Source: Rossellomorea vietnamensis (lineage in GTDB: Bacteria; Bacillota; Bacilli; Bacillales; Bacillaceae_B). Taken from it: a DNA stretch of 32,588 bases. The position numbers and the translations under genes were made by a program. The notes under the pieces were generated by a model, which was given only the letters and a program-made list of their open reading frames with translations, was not told the origin of the DNA and ran no database searches. The stretch lies in the NCBI RefSeq assembly GCF_008180415.1, contig NZ_VTEI01000003.1, positions 464,991 to 497,578 on the forward strand, given 5' to 3'. Below, piece after piece: positions 18,895-27,167 of this stretch (positions are counted from its first letter, which is position 1; each line of letters begins with the position of its first letter).

Positions 18895-21709
18895 AACACG
18901 TTTGCTGCATGTGTACATAGAGCCTCTGGAGAATGGCCGCTTCTTCCTTTACTGTGAAAACGACAGCGGCTTTGATGTCGGGCCGGATGACTGGAAGGGC
19001 CAGTTGTTTCTTTGGCATGAAGCCAGCTTTTACGGCACAACGCTGCAGCCAAAAGAGCTCGGGACCAGAAAAGGAATCGAGGTCAACAGCTGGGATCTTC
19101 TTCTACTGTTTGCCGACGAATCCTTCAGCGGCATGATTGACTGGCATTGGGATGAACTCGGGCAGAAGTGCCTAGCCGTTGCCCCGATCATGTACGATTC
19201 CATCCAGGAAGGAAAATGGATTCCCCGCTTTGAAGACATGGCGGAAAACGGGCTCTCCTTCCAGGTTCCGGATGAGCTTTGGGACAACTTTCCCGAGGAA
19301 TTCTGGCAGGAGGATATCGGCGAAGAATCGGCTGAGAAATTCGTTTCCGACTGGTATCAGCGCTCTGTCCGCCAGTCACTTTCTGCAGGGAGCAGTGACC
19401 AAATTTTTACCCGCTTGAAAAAACTCGAGGACAGCACGCTCACTCCGGAAGAACTTCATGCTTATTTTGATGAAGAAAAATGGAGCGAATGGGTCGGCCT
19501 TACGGAAGATGAGACTCCCTTTACCCTGGGACTGCGCCTGACAGAACCGCTGGAAGAGCATGATCCGTGGGAGCTTGAAACCATCCTCCGGGATAAAAAG
19601 CGAACGGATAAAGTTTATTCTCTGGGAGAAGACAGACTGCCTCCTTCTTATAAAAAGCATCTTGATACGGTAAAAGAAGAACAAAATCGCTGGACTAAAA
19701 TGCTGCCGCTGCTCGATCAAGGCGGGGAAATCCGCAATTCACTGGATGAACACGACGCCTGGGATTTCCTGACTGTACTCAGCGAAAAATTTCTTGATCT
19801 CGACATCGAAATCCTGCTTCCTGCTTGGTGGCAGGCGATGAAGGATGCCCAGATGACAGTGAAAGCCAAAGTGAAAAACACGGACAGCTCTTACCGTCCT
19901 TCTTTTGTCGGACTGAATGCCATGCTCGATTTTGACTGGCGCCTGTCGATGAACGGCGTGGACCTGTCGGAAGAGGATTTTCAAAATCTCGTGAACGATC
20001 AGCGCCGATTGATCAAAATACGCGGACAGTGGATGAAGCTTGATCCCGCAATGATCCGCCGCATTCAAGACTTGATGAGCAAGGCAAAAGCGGAAGGAAT
20101 CTCGATTCAGCATATGCTGGAGCAACAGCTTGTTCCGCGTGATGAGGAGGAAGAACTTCTCCAGGAAGACGATTATGATCCTTATGAGTTCGCCAAAATT
20201 CAAATAGATCTCAACCGTTCGATGAAAAAAATGATCGACACATTGAACAATTCTGCCGAGGTGCCAATCGTTCCGACACCGGACACTTTCCAGGGAGAAC
20301 TGCGCCCTTACCAGCAACAGGGAATGAGCTGGCTGCTGTTCCTGCGCCGATATGGGTTTGGCGCCTGTCTTGCCGATGACATGGGTCTTGGAAAAACAGT
20401 ACAGCTGATCACATACCTGCAGGAAGTGAAGAGGGTCGAAACCCCGAAGGCACCCGCGTTGATCATCGCGCCGACATCTGTCCTTGGAAACTGGCAGCGT
20501 GAGCTTGAAAAATTTGCTCCTGACTTAAAAGTGAAGCTTCACTATGGAGCCAACCGTGACAAAGGAATTGAATTCGGACGCGGCATCCTCGATATGGATG
20601 TTGTCCTGACTTCCTACGGCTTGTCTCACCTAGATTTTGAAGAGCTGGAGACCGTCGAATGGAATGCGATTGCTCTCGATGAAGCACAGAACATCAAGAA
20701 TGCCAACACGAAGCAGTCCCGTGCCATCCGTAAATTGGAAGGAAAACACCATATCGCATTGACCGGAACTCCGATGGAAAACCGCTTGTCCGAGCTTTGG
20801 GCGATTTTCGACTTCTTGAACCATGGCTACCTTGGCGGCTTCACGCAATTTCAGAAGAAGTTCATCGTGCCGATTGAAAAAGAAGAAAATGAATCCCGGG
20901 TCAAAGAACTACAGGCAAAAATCAGGCCGTTCCTGCTGCGCCGGACCAAAAAAGATCCCGAAGTCGAGCTGAATCTGCCGGATAAAATTGAGCAGAAAGA
21001 GTACTGTGCCTTGACCAGTGAGCAGGCATCCCTATACGAGCAGCTCATAAAAGATACCTTCGCACAGCTGGAAGCTCTGAGCGGATTCGAGCGAAAAGGT
21101 CTTGTCCTGCAAATGCTGAACCGCCTGAAACAGCTCTGCAATCACCCTGCTCTTTATCTCAAAGAACCGCAGCCCGAGAACATTGAAAAGCGTTCTGAAA
21201 AAATGCGGAAGCTCGTTGATATTGTAGAAAATGTACTCGATTCAGGCGAAGCGTGCTTGATCTTCACGCAGTACATCTCCATGGGTGAGATGATCCAAAA
21301 CGTCATGAAAGAAAAGTTCGGCGTCGACGTGCCGTTCTTGAATGGCAGCATGGCCAAAACACAGCGTGACAACCTCGTGGAAAGATTCCAAAACGGCGAA
21401 TTCCCTGTGTTCCTGCTGTCTCTGAAAGCCGGCGGAACCGGACTGAACTTGACCGCTGCCAACCACGTCGTCCACTACGACCGCTGGTGGAACCCGGCCG
21501 TCGAAAACCAGGCCACCGACCGAGCGTACCGTATAGGACAGAACCGCTTTGTTCACGTTCATAAGATGATTGCGTCTGGAACACTTGAGGAAAAAATTGA
21601 TATGATGCTTGAGAAAAAGCAGGCATTGAATGATGAGATTATCCAGAGTGACCAGTGGATGACTGAGTTGTCCGATCAGGATTTGCATAGTTTGTTGTCT
21701 TTGGAGTAG
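18887..21709 (+). CDS. ywqA: SNF2/RapA-family DEAD/H helicase, YwqA-like (940 aa)
   Basis: An ATP-dependent DNA translocase of the SNF2 superfamily. The N-terminal half (about 1-460) includes a bacterial SNF2-associated region. The helicase core follows: Walker A LADDMGLGKT (about 495-504), motif II DEAQ (about 598), TGTPMENRLSELW (motif III), and the C-terminal lobe with LIFTQYISMGEM, LSLKAGGTGLNL and motif VI ATDRAYRIGQ (about 876). The ATG at 18887 overlaps the ywqB end by 8 nt, indicating co-translation. No mutation in a key motif is seen. Biological role is unknown; DNA remodelling or repair is inferred from the family. Confidence 0.92.
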   Translation: MLKTRLLHVYIEPLENGRFFLYCENDSGFDVGPDDWKGQLFLWHEASFYGTTLQPKELGTRKGIEVNSWDLLLLFADESFSGMIDWHWDELGQKCLAVAPIMYDSIQEGKWIPRFEDMAENGLSFQVPDELWDNFPEEFWQEDIGEESAEKFVSDWYQRSVRQSLSAGSSDQIFTRLKKLEDSTLTPEELHAYFDEEKWSEWVGLTEDETPFTLGLRLTEPLEEHDPWELETILRDKKRTDKVYSLGEDRLPPSYKKHLDTVKEEQNRWTKMLPLLDQGGEIRNSLDEHDAWDFLTVLSEKFLDLDIEILLPAWWQAMKDAQMTVKAKVKNTDSSYRPSFVGLNAMLDFDWRLSMNGVDLSEEDFQNLVNDQRRLIKIRGQWMKLDPAMIRRIQDLMSKAKAEGISIQHMLEQQLVPRDEEEELLQEDDYDPYEFAKIQIDLNRSMKKMIDTLNNSAEVPIVPTPDTFQGELRPYQQQGMSWLLFLRRYGFGACLADDMGLGKTVQLITYLQEVKRVETPKAPALIIAPTSVLGNWQRELEKFAPDLKVKLHYGANRDKGIEFGRGILDMDVVLTSYGLSHLDFEELETVEWNAIALDEAQNIKNANTKQSRAIRKLEGKHHIALTGTPMENRLSELWAIFDFLNHGYLGGFTQFQKKFIVPIEKEENESRVKELQAKIRPFLLRRTKKDPEVELNLPDKIEQKEYCALTSEQASLYEQLIKDTFAQLEALSGFERKGLVLQMLNRLKQLCNHPALYLKEPQPENIEKRSEKMRKLVDIVENVLDSGEACLIFTQYISMGEMIQNVMKEKFGVDVPFLNGSMAKTQRDNLVERFQNGEFPVFLLSLKAGGTGLNLTAANHVVHYDRWWNPAVENQATDRAYRIGQNRFVHVHKMIASGTLEEKIDMMLEKKQALNDEIIQSDQWMTELSDQDLHSLLSLE

Positions 21710-21730
21710 GTTTAATCTTATGGATAGAAT

Positions 21731-21765
21731 ACCCCCCTTCCGCTTTTTGTGGTGGGGGGTGTTTA
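21731..21765 (+). terminator. Terminator after ywqA
   Basis: ACCCCCC ... GGGGGGT stem with CCGC-rich inner part and T-rich loop, followed by GTTTAGGTTA. Strong stem but a weak U tract. Confidence 0.6.
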
Positions 21766-21811
21766 GGTTACGTGGGTTGAGATGGAGGGGATTTGATGAA
21801 CTTGGGCTTTT

Positions 21812-22940
21812 GGGTGTATGAGTGTGGCGAAATGGGATTGGATATTTACCCGCTACTCGCCTCTAGGTACATGAGTGACTCCTTTTGAGCTGAGATATGT
21901 ACCCACCATTCGCTTCTGGGTACATGAGTCGACGGATTTTAGCCGAGATATGTATCTACTACTCGCTTCTGGGTACATGAGTCGCTCGATTTTAGCTTAG
22001 ATATGTATCCACTACTCGCTTCCGGGTACATGAATGACTCCTTATGAGCTGAGATATGTATCCACCACTCGCCTCTAGGTACATGAGTGACACCTTTTGA
22101 GCTGAGATATGTACCCACCATTCGCTTCTGGGTACATGAGTCGCTCGATTTTAGCTTAGATATGTATCCACCACTCTCCTCTGGGTACATGAGTGACGCA
22201 ATTTAAAGCGAGATATGTATCTACTACTCGTCTCTGGATACATGAGTCGCTCGATTTTAGCTGTGATATGTATCCACTCCTTTCCTCTGGGTACATGAGT
22301 CGCTCGATTCTAGCTTAGATATGTATCCACTACTCGCTTCTGGGTACATGAGTGACGCGATTTAAAGCGAGATATGTATCTACTGCTCGTCTCTGGATAC
22401 ATGAGTCGCTCGATTTTAGCTGTGATATGTATCCACTACTCTCCTCTGGGTACATGAGTCGCTCGATTTGAGCTGAGATATGTACCCACCATTCGCTTCT
22501 GGGTACATGAGTAGCTCGATTTTAGCTTAGATATGTATCCACTACTCGCTTCTGGGTACATGAATGACTCGATTTTAGCTTAGATATGTATCCACTACTC
22601 GCTTCTGGGTACATGAGTGGCTCGGTTTGAGCTGTGATATGTATCCACTCCTCGCTTCTGGGTACATGAATGGCTCGGTTTGAGCTGTGATATGTATCCA
22701 CTCCTCTCCTCTGGGTACATGAGTGACAAGAAACATACTGAGACATGTATCCACTACACTTCTATGCAGACATAAGTGACGATATTTCAGCCAAGTAAAG
22801 TACCCACTCATCTCCAACGGACACACAACTGAACTAAAATAGGGTAATGTATGTAACTACTTCAGCATTCTGAATACATTGGTGAGCTGAACAGTTGAGT
22901 TATGTCTCCACGCGATACTTCTGAGCGCATTAGTGGAAGG
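21812..22940. repeat. 53-bp tandem repeat array, block C (17 clear units plus degenerate edges)
   Basis: Clear units have their TAC at 21868, then every 53 bp (21921, 21974, 22027, 22080, 22133 and so on) to 22716 without one spacing error. The phase continues into decayed copies at about 21815 on the left and 22769, 22822, 22875 and 22928 on the right. The local consensus is cTCGCTTCTGGGTACATGAG, then TCGCTCGATTTTAGCTTAG and ATATGTATCCACTA. Here the right arm is ATGTATCC, complementary to GGATACAT and, with one G-U, to GGGTACAT. It occupies nearly all of the 21766-22983 gap. Confidence 0.93.
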
Positions 22941-22983
22941 ATATTAAACCAGAAGATCAATTTGCATTTAAATTGTTCGATTA

Positions 22984-23011
22984 GAAAAAGCCGGCTCTCA
23001 AGAGAACCGGC
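22984..23011 (-). terminator. Terminator of the ssbB unit
   Basis: On the minus strand GCCGGTTCTCT-TGAGAGCCGGC followed by TTTTTC, 110 bp beyond the small coiled-coil gene. Confidence 0.8.
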
Positions 23012-23120
23012 AACAGTGGGGCTAATAGAAGTATTTTATTGAATTTTCTATCTATGAGGTGAGACGGAAGTTTGTTGCGTGGTTCGTTACCAGGTTATGA
23101 AAAAAACAAGTCATTGAAAA

Positions 23121-23303
23121 TTAATTTTGTTTGGTGGTCATGAAAGAGATGCGATTAGATGCAGCAGCTTGAGGCTTGTCTTCGGAAGCTTTTTTCTCGA
23201 GGAGTGCGACACGCTGTGACAGGTAGTATAATTCCACATTTGCCCTTGCCAGTTTCCTTATCAGATCTTCAATCAATTTTTCCATAGATTCACTATTGTT
23301 CAT
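23121..23303 (-). CDS. Small coiled-coil protein downstream of ssbB (60 aa)
   Basis: The N-terminal two thirds (about residues 5-40) form a heptad-rich helix (EKLIEDLIRKLARANVELYY, then SQRVALLEKK), followed by a short disordered tail. ATG at 23303 with GGAGG 11 nt upstream. It begins 46 bp after ssbB on the same strand and shares its terminator, so the two are probably co-transcribed. In B. subtilis the gene after ssbB is ywpG, but that product is about twice as long and I do not see clear similarity. Function unknown. Confidence 0.65.
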   Translation of the reverse strand: MNNSESMEKLIEDLIRKLARANVELYYLSQRVALLEKKASEDKPQAAASNRISFMTTKQN

Positions 23304-23349
23304 AAAGGGAACTTCCTCCAGTGTTAGTCATTAACCAAATTGCTTTCTT

Positions 23350-23733
23350 TTAGAATACCGGCAGTGCCTTTTCTACCTCCGGATTCCTCGGCTGCGGTTT
23401 GGCCGGCTGTGTCGGCTTTCCATCCAGGAATCTCACCTGTTCTGCTACAACCTCCGTCACATAGATCCGCTTGCCGTGTTCATTATCGTAATTCCTCGTC
23501 TGGATGCGTCCTACCACGCCCAGCACAGAGCCTTTATTACAATACTTTGCCGTGTTCTCTGCAGCCTTCCTCCACATCGTACACAGCACAAAGTCAGCTT
23601 CATAATCACCACCCTGACTCTTATACTGACGATTGACCGCAAGAGTGACATTCAACACCGCCTTCCCCTCGGATGTGTAACGCATCTCTGGATCCTTTGT
23701 CAGTCTTCCTACCAACGTGACTTGATTTATCAT
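23350..23733 (-). CDS. ssbB: Single-stranded DNA-binding protein, SsbB type (127 aa)
   Basis: OB-fold SSB with [20 protein letters not shown] at the start, then [35 protein letters not shown] and [12 protein letters not shown]. The chain ends shortly after the fold ([10 protein letters not shown]) and lacks the long linker and DDDLPF tip of the essential SsbA, although the ALPVF end may be a residual tip. This, and the ywq/ywp/fabZ neighbourhood, point to SsbB (YwpH), which in B. subtilis protects incoming DNA during competence. Start ATG at 23733 with GAGGTGAGACAAA. A ComK box was not identified with confidence. Confidence 0.88.
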   Translation of the reverse strand: MINQVTLVGRLTKDPEMRYTSEGKAVLNVTLAVNRQYKSQGGDYEADFVLCTMWRKAAENTAKYCNKGSVLGVVGRIQTRNYDNEHGKRIYVTEVVAEQVRFLDGKPTQPAKPQPRNPEVEKALPVF

Positions 23734-23821
23734 TTTGTCTCACCTCTTTTCTTTCGTTGGTAAGTATAGGATATAGGGAGAAAGCCCTGTTGTAAAATCA
23801 AGAAAGCTGTTCTTTTATTCA

Positions 23822-23870
23822 AAAAAAATGCTAAAAACCCCGTTTTCTCTAAAAGTAAAACAGGGTTTTT
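23822..23870 (-). terminator. Terminator of the VTT/DUF5658 pair
   Basis: Minus strand AAAAACCCTGTTTT ... AAAACGGGGTTTTT stem, followed after AGCA by TTTTTTTT. It lies between the end of the DUF5658 gene and the ssbB promoter. Confidence 0.75.
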
Positions 23871-23926
23871 CATAGAAGAACATATTCAAAACTCATTTAT
23901 AAAGAATTTCAATCTTTTTTAGCATC

Positions 23927-24229
23927 CTAGTTTAAAACCAAATGATAAATCCAGAATCCATGTAAAACAAATGTGAATGAATATAAAGCGATAGCAGTAT
24001 AAGCGATTGGAGCAAACCATTTTTTTGCAGGAACCTTATCGTATATGATTAAGGCATATATAAACATAGATAAGATTATTTTCACGGAGACAAATAGAAT
24101 CGGATGGGTAGAGTATAGGGAGTCCATGAGAGGGTTGGCTTCTTTAATCAAATCATTTTTGATTCCGACTGCTGTTATAATTGCATCGAATAGATTAAGT
24201 GCGGCTAATATATGAAGTGCCAGTTTCAT
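23927..24229 (-). CDS. DUF5658 membrane protein (100 aa)
   Basis: About four hydrophobic helices in 100 residues, with the family's conserved start LNLFDAIITAVGIKNDLIKE and ANPLMDSL. This matches the DUF5658 layout (Asp in the first helix, then E-x-NP). Function unknown. It overlaps the VTT gene by 4 nt (ATGA), so the two are made together and may work in the same membrane process. Confidence 0.75.
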   Translation of the reverse strand: MKLALHILAALNLFDAIITAVGIKNDLIKEANPLMDSLYSTHPILFVSVKIILSMFIYALIIYDKVPAKKWFAPIAYTAIALYSFTFVLHGFWIYHLVLN

Positions 24230-24876
24230 GTATTCACCTGCTTCTCTGATGGAATAATTAATGATGATTTCTTTTTATAAAAGTGCATGGACGCTGCCGC
24301 AGCTATTATTAGAAAGTATACCCCGTAAATGGATATTGATAACAATCGATTACCTTCGAAGATACTTCCAGCAATAGTGAACGTAAAGATCGCAGGGAGT
24401 TTCCCTAACAGAGTGGCAAATACAAAGACAAGAAAATTCACTTTACTTATACCAGAAAGAACATTTACAACCGGAGAAGGAACAACAGGCAATAACCGCA
24501 CAAATAAAATTCCTAAGAAGGCATTCTTCTCAAAGTACCTTTCGTATTCTATGGCTTTTGGATATTTTGTAAGCATGCGCTGTGACCATGACTGGAAGCC
24601 GTACCTTGACAGGTAGAACATCAGGGTTGTTCCAATCAAAATACCTATTAAGGAGATTAACGTACCATTGACCACGCCTGCCACTGATCCCAGTATGCCT
24701 GCAAGCACTGGGTAAGGAATGAAAGGAAAAAATACGAGAACGGCGACAAATAAAATGCTGACAACGCCAGCTATCCCTCCACCCTCTTGTATCAAATCGA
24801 GCATGATTTCTTTCTGAGTAAACCCCATAAAAATAATTAAACCTGAAAGAACCAACGAGAATAGTTGCTTCATCAT
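24226..24876 (-). CDS. TVP38/TMEM64 (VTT/DedA-like) membrane protein (216 aa)
   Basis: A multi-pass inner membrane protein of the VTT superfamily. Conserved features are the FIPYPVLAGILGSVAGVVNG loop/helix, SRYGFQSW, and the re-entrant motif FVRLLPVVPSPVVNVLSG, typical of TVP38/DedA proteins that are linked to lipid scrambling or transport. The C-terminal tail is basic. Start at 24876, or the second ATG at 24873, which is better spaced from AGGTGA. It leads a two-gene unit with the DUF5658 gene. Substrate unknown. Confidence 0.82.
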   Translation of the reverse strand: MMKQLFSLVLSGLIIFMGFTQKEIMLDLIQEGGGIAGVVSILFVAVLVFFPFIPYPVLAGILGSVAGVVNGTLISLIGILIGTTLMFYLSRYGFQSWSQRMLTKYPKAIEYERYFEKNAFLGILFVRLLPVVPSPVVNVLSGISKVNFLVFVFATLLGKLPAIFTFTIAGSIFEGNRLLSISIYGVYFLIIAAAASMHFYKKKSSLIIPSEKQVNT

Positions 24877-24902
24877 TTCACCTGCTGACCATAGTTTATT
24901 AA

Positions 24903-24934
24903 GAAAAAAATGAATTACCGTAGTGGCAATTCAT
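24903..24934 (-). terminator. Terminator of the tasA-tapA-sipW-LPXTG unit
   Basis: ATGAATTGCC-ACTAC-GGTAATTCAT followed by TTTTTTTCTT on the minus strand, overlapping the stop codon of the LPXTG gene. Confidence 0.8.
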
Positions 24935-25560
24935 TATCTTGTAGGTTCCAGTCTTTTTCTACGGTATCTCTGAATGCCGAACATTACTAAACTGGTTAGA
25001 GATAATATTGTTCCCAGGACCAAGAAGGCAAAGGTGTTTGTACCTGTTTCTGGCAGTTTCGGGCCATCGACTGGCAGCAATCCGCCAAGTGTACCCGCCA
25101 CATAGAATTTGAACTCCACTTCTGTTGTAAGACCTTGAAATTCATTCCCAAGGTGAGTAGGAAATTCTACTGTGAAAATTAAATCCTCTGTTGCCGATTT
25201 AGCAAGTTCCCTAGAATCCAACCCACTAAAGTCCGAGATTTTCCCGCTATATAGCTCACCTTTGGAATCAGACACTTTCATTATTAATTCGTTATAAAGC
25301 TTTTTGGAGCCTGATTTTAAATGTGAAGACATCGTGTAAGTAAATCCTTGTTTTCCATTGTTGCTGATTTTAATTGTCCTGTCTGCCCAGTCACCGGGTT
25401 TCATATTATCTACATCGAATAGTACCTTCGTTGGCGTAGTGGCAATATCTACTTCGGGAATTGAATCATCAGGTGCAGCCGTTGCCAAATTGATTGCTGA
25501 AAAAAACATGCATATCAACAGACTGAGTATACCGAGAAACCTTCTTGTTTTATTCATCAC
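24934..25560 (-). CDS. LPXTG cell-wall-anchored protein with TasA/camelysin-like features (208 aa)
   Basis: Signal peptide (about 1-28, ATAA cleavage), a beta-rich middle domain, then LPETG at 169-173, a membrane span (TFAFLVLGTILSLTSLVMFG) and a basic tail RYRRKR: a complete sortase signal. The middle has VDNMKPGDWADRTIKISNNG, which closely parallels VSNIKPGDTMQRNFKLNNTG of the TasA-like protein encoded upstream, so it may be a fibre-related, wall-linked subunit. It is the last gene of the biofilm fibre operon; sortase D at 28112 is the obvious anchoring enzyme. Start at 25560 (GTG) or ATG at 25557. Function as a fibre anchor is inference. Confidence 0.8.
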   Translation of the reverse strand: MMNKTRRFLGILSLLICMFFSAINLATAAPDDSIPEVDIATTPTKVLFDVDNMKPGDWADRTIKISNNGKQGFTYTMSSHLKSGSKKLYNELIMKVSDSKGELYSGKISDFSGLDSRELAKSATEDLIFTVEFPTHLGNEFQGLTTEVEFKFYVAGTLGGLLPVDGPKLPETGTNTFAFLVLGTILSLTSLVMFGIQRYRRKRLEPTR

Positions 25561-25590
25561 TTCTCACGTCCTTATCCATTTGGACATTCA

Positions 25591-26169
25591 TCAGGAAGCA
25601 TTGTTTTCAATGGTGTCGTTCTTTTTCGTTTTAATCTCTATCTCAGATATAGCTTTCCAAATTGTGAAACCAGAGTAAATTAGTAATAGGATTCCAGGGA
25701 CCAGTAACAGAAACGCACCGTTCTTAGAGTTTGTAAAATTCATAAAGTAGCCTAGGTACGGAATGGTAAAACCGCTGTATTCTGCCACCACATTTTCTGA
25801 GAGAACAGGATTCATGTCTTCTGCGTTATTGTTGTCCCCTTTTGTCTTATACATAATGTTGTCTCCGCTTTTGATTACTTCTGTCACTCTATGGGTAACC
25901 AACATGTCTTTTTCTTTCTGGAAGGTTATGACATCCCCTTTTTCAAAACGGCTCATATCTCCGCCTGGTTTTACAGCAATAATCGAGCCCGTTTTGATAC
26001 CTGGTTCCATCGAGCCGGAAAGTACGGTTTTTAACTGATGACCGAATACTTGCGGTTCGCCGCCGGATGCCTTCGAGGAAACTACGACAAATACCATAAA
26101 AATCAATACAAGAAATAATATTGTGGTTACTATATTGCTGCCCCACTTCATAAGTTTTTTACCATTCAT
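25591..26169 (-). CDS. sipW: ER-type signal peptidase I SipW (192 aa)
   Basis: A membrane signal peptidase that in Bacillus processes TasA and TapA. An N-terminal membrane helix (about 12-31) is followed by nucleophile Ser53 in LSGSMEPG, His93 in VTHRV (His in place of the bacterial Lys, the ER-type hallmark), KGDNNNAED with Asp112, and a C-terminal membrane helix. The ATG at 26169 is favoured because AGGAAGG lies 9 nt upstream; a TTG at 26178 would overlap that site. It follows tapA by 5 bp. Confidence 0.93.
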   Translation of the reverse strand: MNGKKLMKWGSNIVTTILFLVLIFMVFVVVSSKASGGEPQVFGHQLKTVLSGSMEPGIKTGSIIAVKPGGDMSRFEKGDVITFQKEKDMLVTHRVTEVIKSGDNIMYKTKGDNNNAEDMNPVLSENVVAEYSGFTIPYLGYFMNFTNSKNGAFLLLVPGILLLIYSGFTIWKAISEIEIKTKKNDTIENNAS

Positions 26170-26174
26170 AACTA

Positions 26175-27017
26175 TCAACCTTCCTCTGTTTGCTTTTCAT
26201 CTTTTTTATCTGGATCAGGAATTGTTGGAGTCTCGGCTGCTTTAGCTTTTGGTTCTTCAACAGGTACTTGCGGTTCTTCTGGTGCAGGAGGTGTTACAGG
26301 TTCTTCAGGCTGTTTTTCTTCTTTTGGCTGCTCTGGTTCTTCTTTGACAGGTTCCTCTGCTTTTTCTTGAGATTCTTCATCTTTTACTTCTTCTTCATTT
26401 TTATCGGTGGCAGGTTCTGTGTCTGGTTGTTCTTGACTTTCATCCTTTCCTTCTGTTTTAATTTTTTGCTCTTCTTTAGATTCCTTTTGCTCGTTATCAT
26501 TTTTATCTTGACACTTCACCATGATTTTATGACTCCAGATGACTCCATTCTCCCCTTCATATCCATCTCTCTGATAGACTTTAAATATGAAAGCCCCTTC
26601 TAACTCTCCCGGAAAAGATAGTGTAATAGTTTCATTTTGCTTTATGGGCTTGATTTCTCCATCACTAATTTTTCCGCCATTGTTTTTAGGGTTACCCTCT
26701 TCATCGTAAAAAACTTCATATTTTGCTGGACCAATCATTGTAAAGCCTTGATTTTTAATTTCTGCACTAATTTCAGTTGGCGGACATCCTCTTAGATTTT
26801 CTGTATTACTTTGTACAAACATAAGTTCACTATTGTCAAACCAATTTCCAGCTTGGATAGTGAAGCTATCTGCATTAGAGTCGCTGAAATAAGCAGTGGT
26901 GTTGGAGTTCAAATATGATAGAGTGAAGATTAATATGTAACAAGTCAGCAAAACTTTACTGCACAATATTAGTTTTTTGTTGTGCTTGGCATATTTTTTT
27001 ATTCTTAAGTACCTCAA
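26175..27017 (-). CDS. tapA: TasA-fibre anchoring/assembly protein TapA (280 aa)
   Basis: Matches the B. subtilis TapA (YqxM) plan. There is a long N-terminal signal/anchor (about 15-42) ending TTAYFSDSNADSF, a beta domain (about 45-168) with conserved GAFIFKVYQRDGYEGENG and IWSHKIMVKC, and two cysteines (Cys78, Cys168) likely to form a disulfide. A disordered acidic tail (about 170-280) is made of Glu/Lys/Gln and PEEP-like repeats. TapA nucleates and anchors TasA fibres at the cell surface. The ATG at 27017 has only a weak ribosome site, perhaps lowering output relative to tasA. A hairpin and a long inverted repeat separate it from tasA. Confidence 0.88.
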   Translation of the reverse strand: MRYLRIKKYAKHNKKLILCSKVLLTCYILIFTLSYLNSNTTAYFSDSNADSFTIQAGNWFDNSELMFVQSNTENLRGCPPTEISAEIKNQGFTMIGPAKYEVFYDEEGNPKNNGGKISDGEIKPIKQNETITLSFPGELEGAFIFKVYQRDGYEGENGVIWSHKIMVKCQDKNDNEQKESKEEQKIKTEGKDESQEQPDTEPATDKNEEEVKDEESQEKAEEPVKEEPEQPKEEKQPEEPVTPPAPEEPQVPVEEPKAKAAETPTIPDPDKKDEKQTEEG

Positions 27018-27061
27018 TAAAAGCCCTCCCCATTTCCATCAATACTTGATAGAAAATGAAC

Positions 27062-27117
27062 ATTTATTTTATCTCGTCTAATTAAAATGCATTCTATCTA
27101 CACGAGATAAAATAAAT
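27062..27117. repeat. Long AT-rich inverted repeat upstream of tapA
   Basis: 16-bp perfect arms (TTTATTTTATCTCGT / ACGAGATAAAATAAA plus an outer A-T pair) around a 24-nt loop that itself contains AGAATGCATTCT-like symmetry. It is not a typical terminator; an RNA stem for processing or stability, or a protein site, are possibilities. Confidence 0.6.
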
Positions 27118-27121
27118 TAGA

Positions 27122-27149
27122 GGAAAGGTAAGCATTTTGCTTACCTTCC
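27122..27149 (-). terminator. Hairpin after tasA, probable partial terminator
   Basis: Minus strand GGAAGGTAAGC / GCTTACCTTTCC, 19 bp beyond the tasA stop codon, followed by TCTAATTTATTTT rather than a pure T tract. Leaky termination here would give more tasA than tapA-sipW transcript. Confidence 0.55.
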
Positions 27150-27167
27150 CTACTTGGTAGCTGTAAT

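Noticed and set aside
19739..20317. 192-codon frame antisense to the SNF2 helicase
   Set aside because: Shadow of ywqA; no ribosome site or recognisable protein features.
21939..22826. Reading frames of 74-83 codons with repeated peptides (TYLS, YISKLKSS)
   Set aside because: They are translations of the 53-bp repeat; the repeat is not a multiple of three, there is no ribosome site and no protein-like composition.
22990..23011. Possible attachment site or inverted repeat of a mobile element
   Set aside because: The GC stem plus T run is an ordinary terminator, and no integrase or transposase is nearby.
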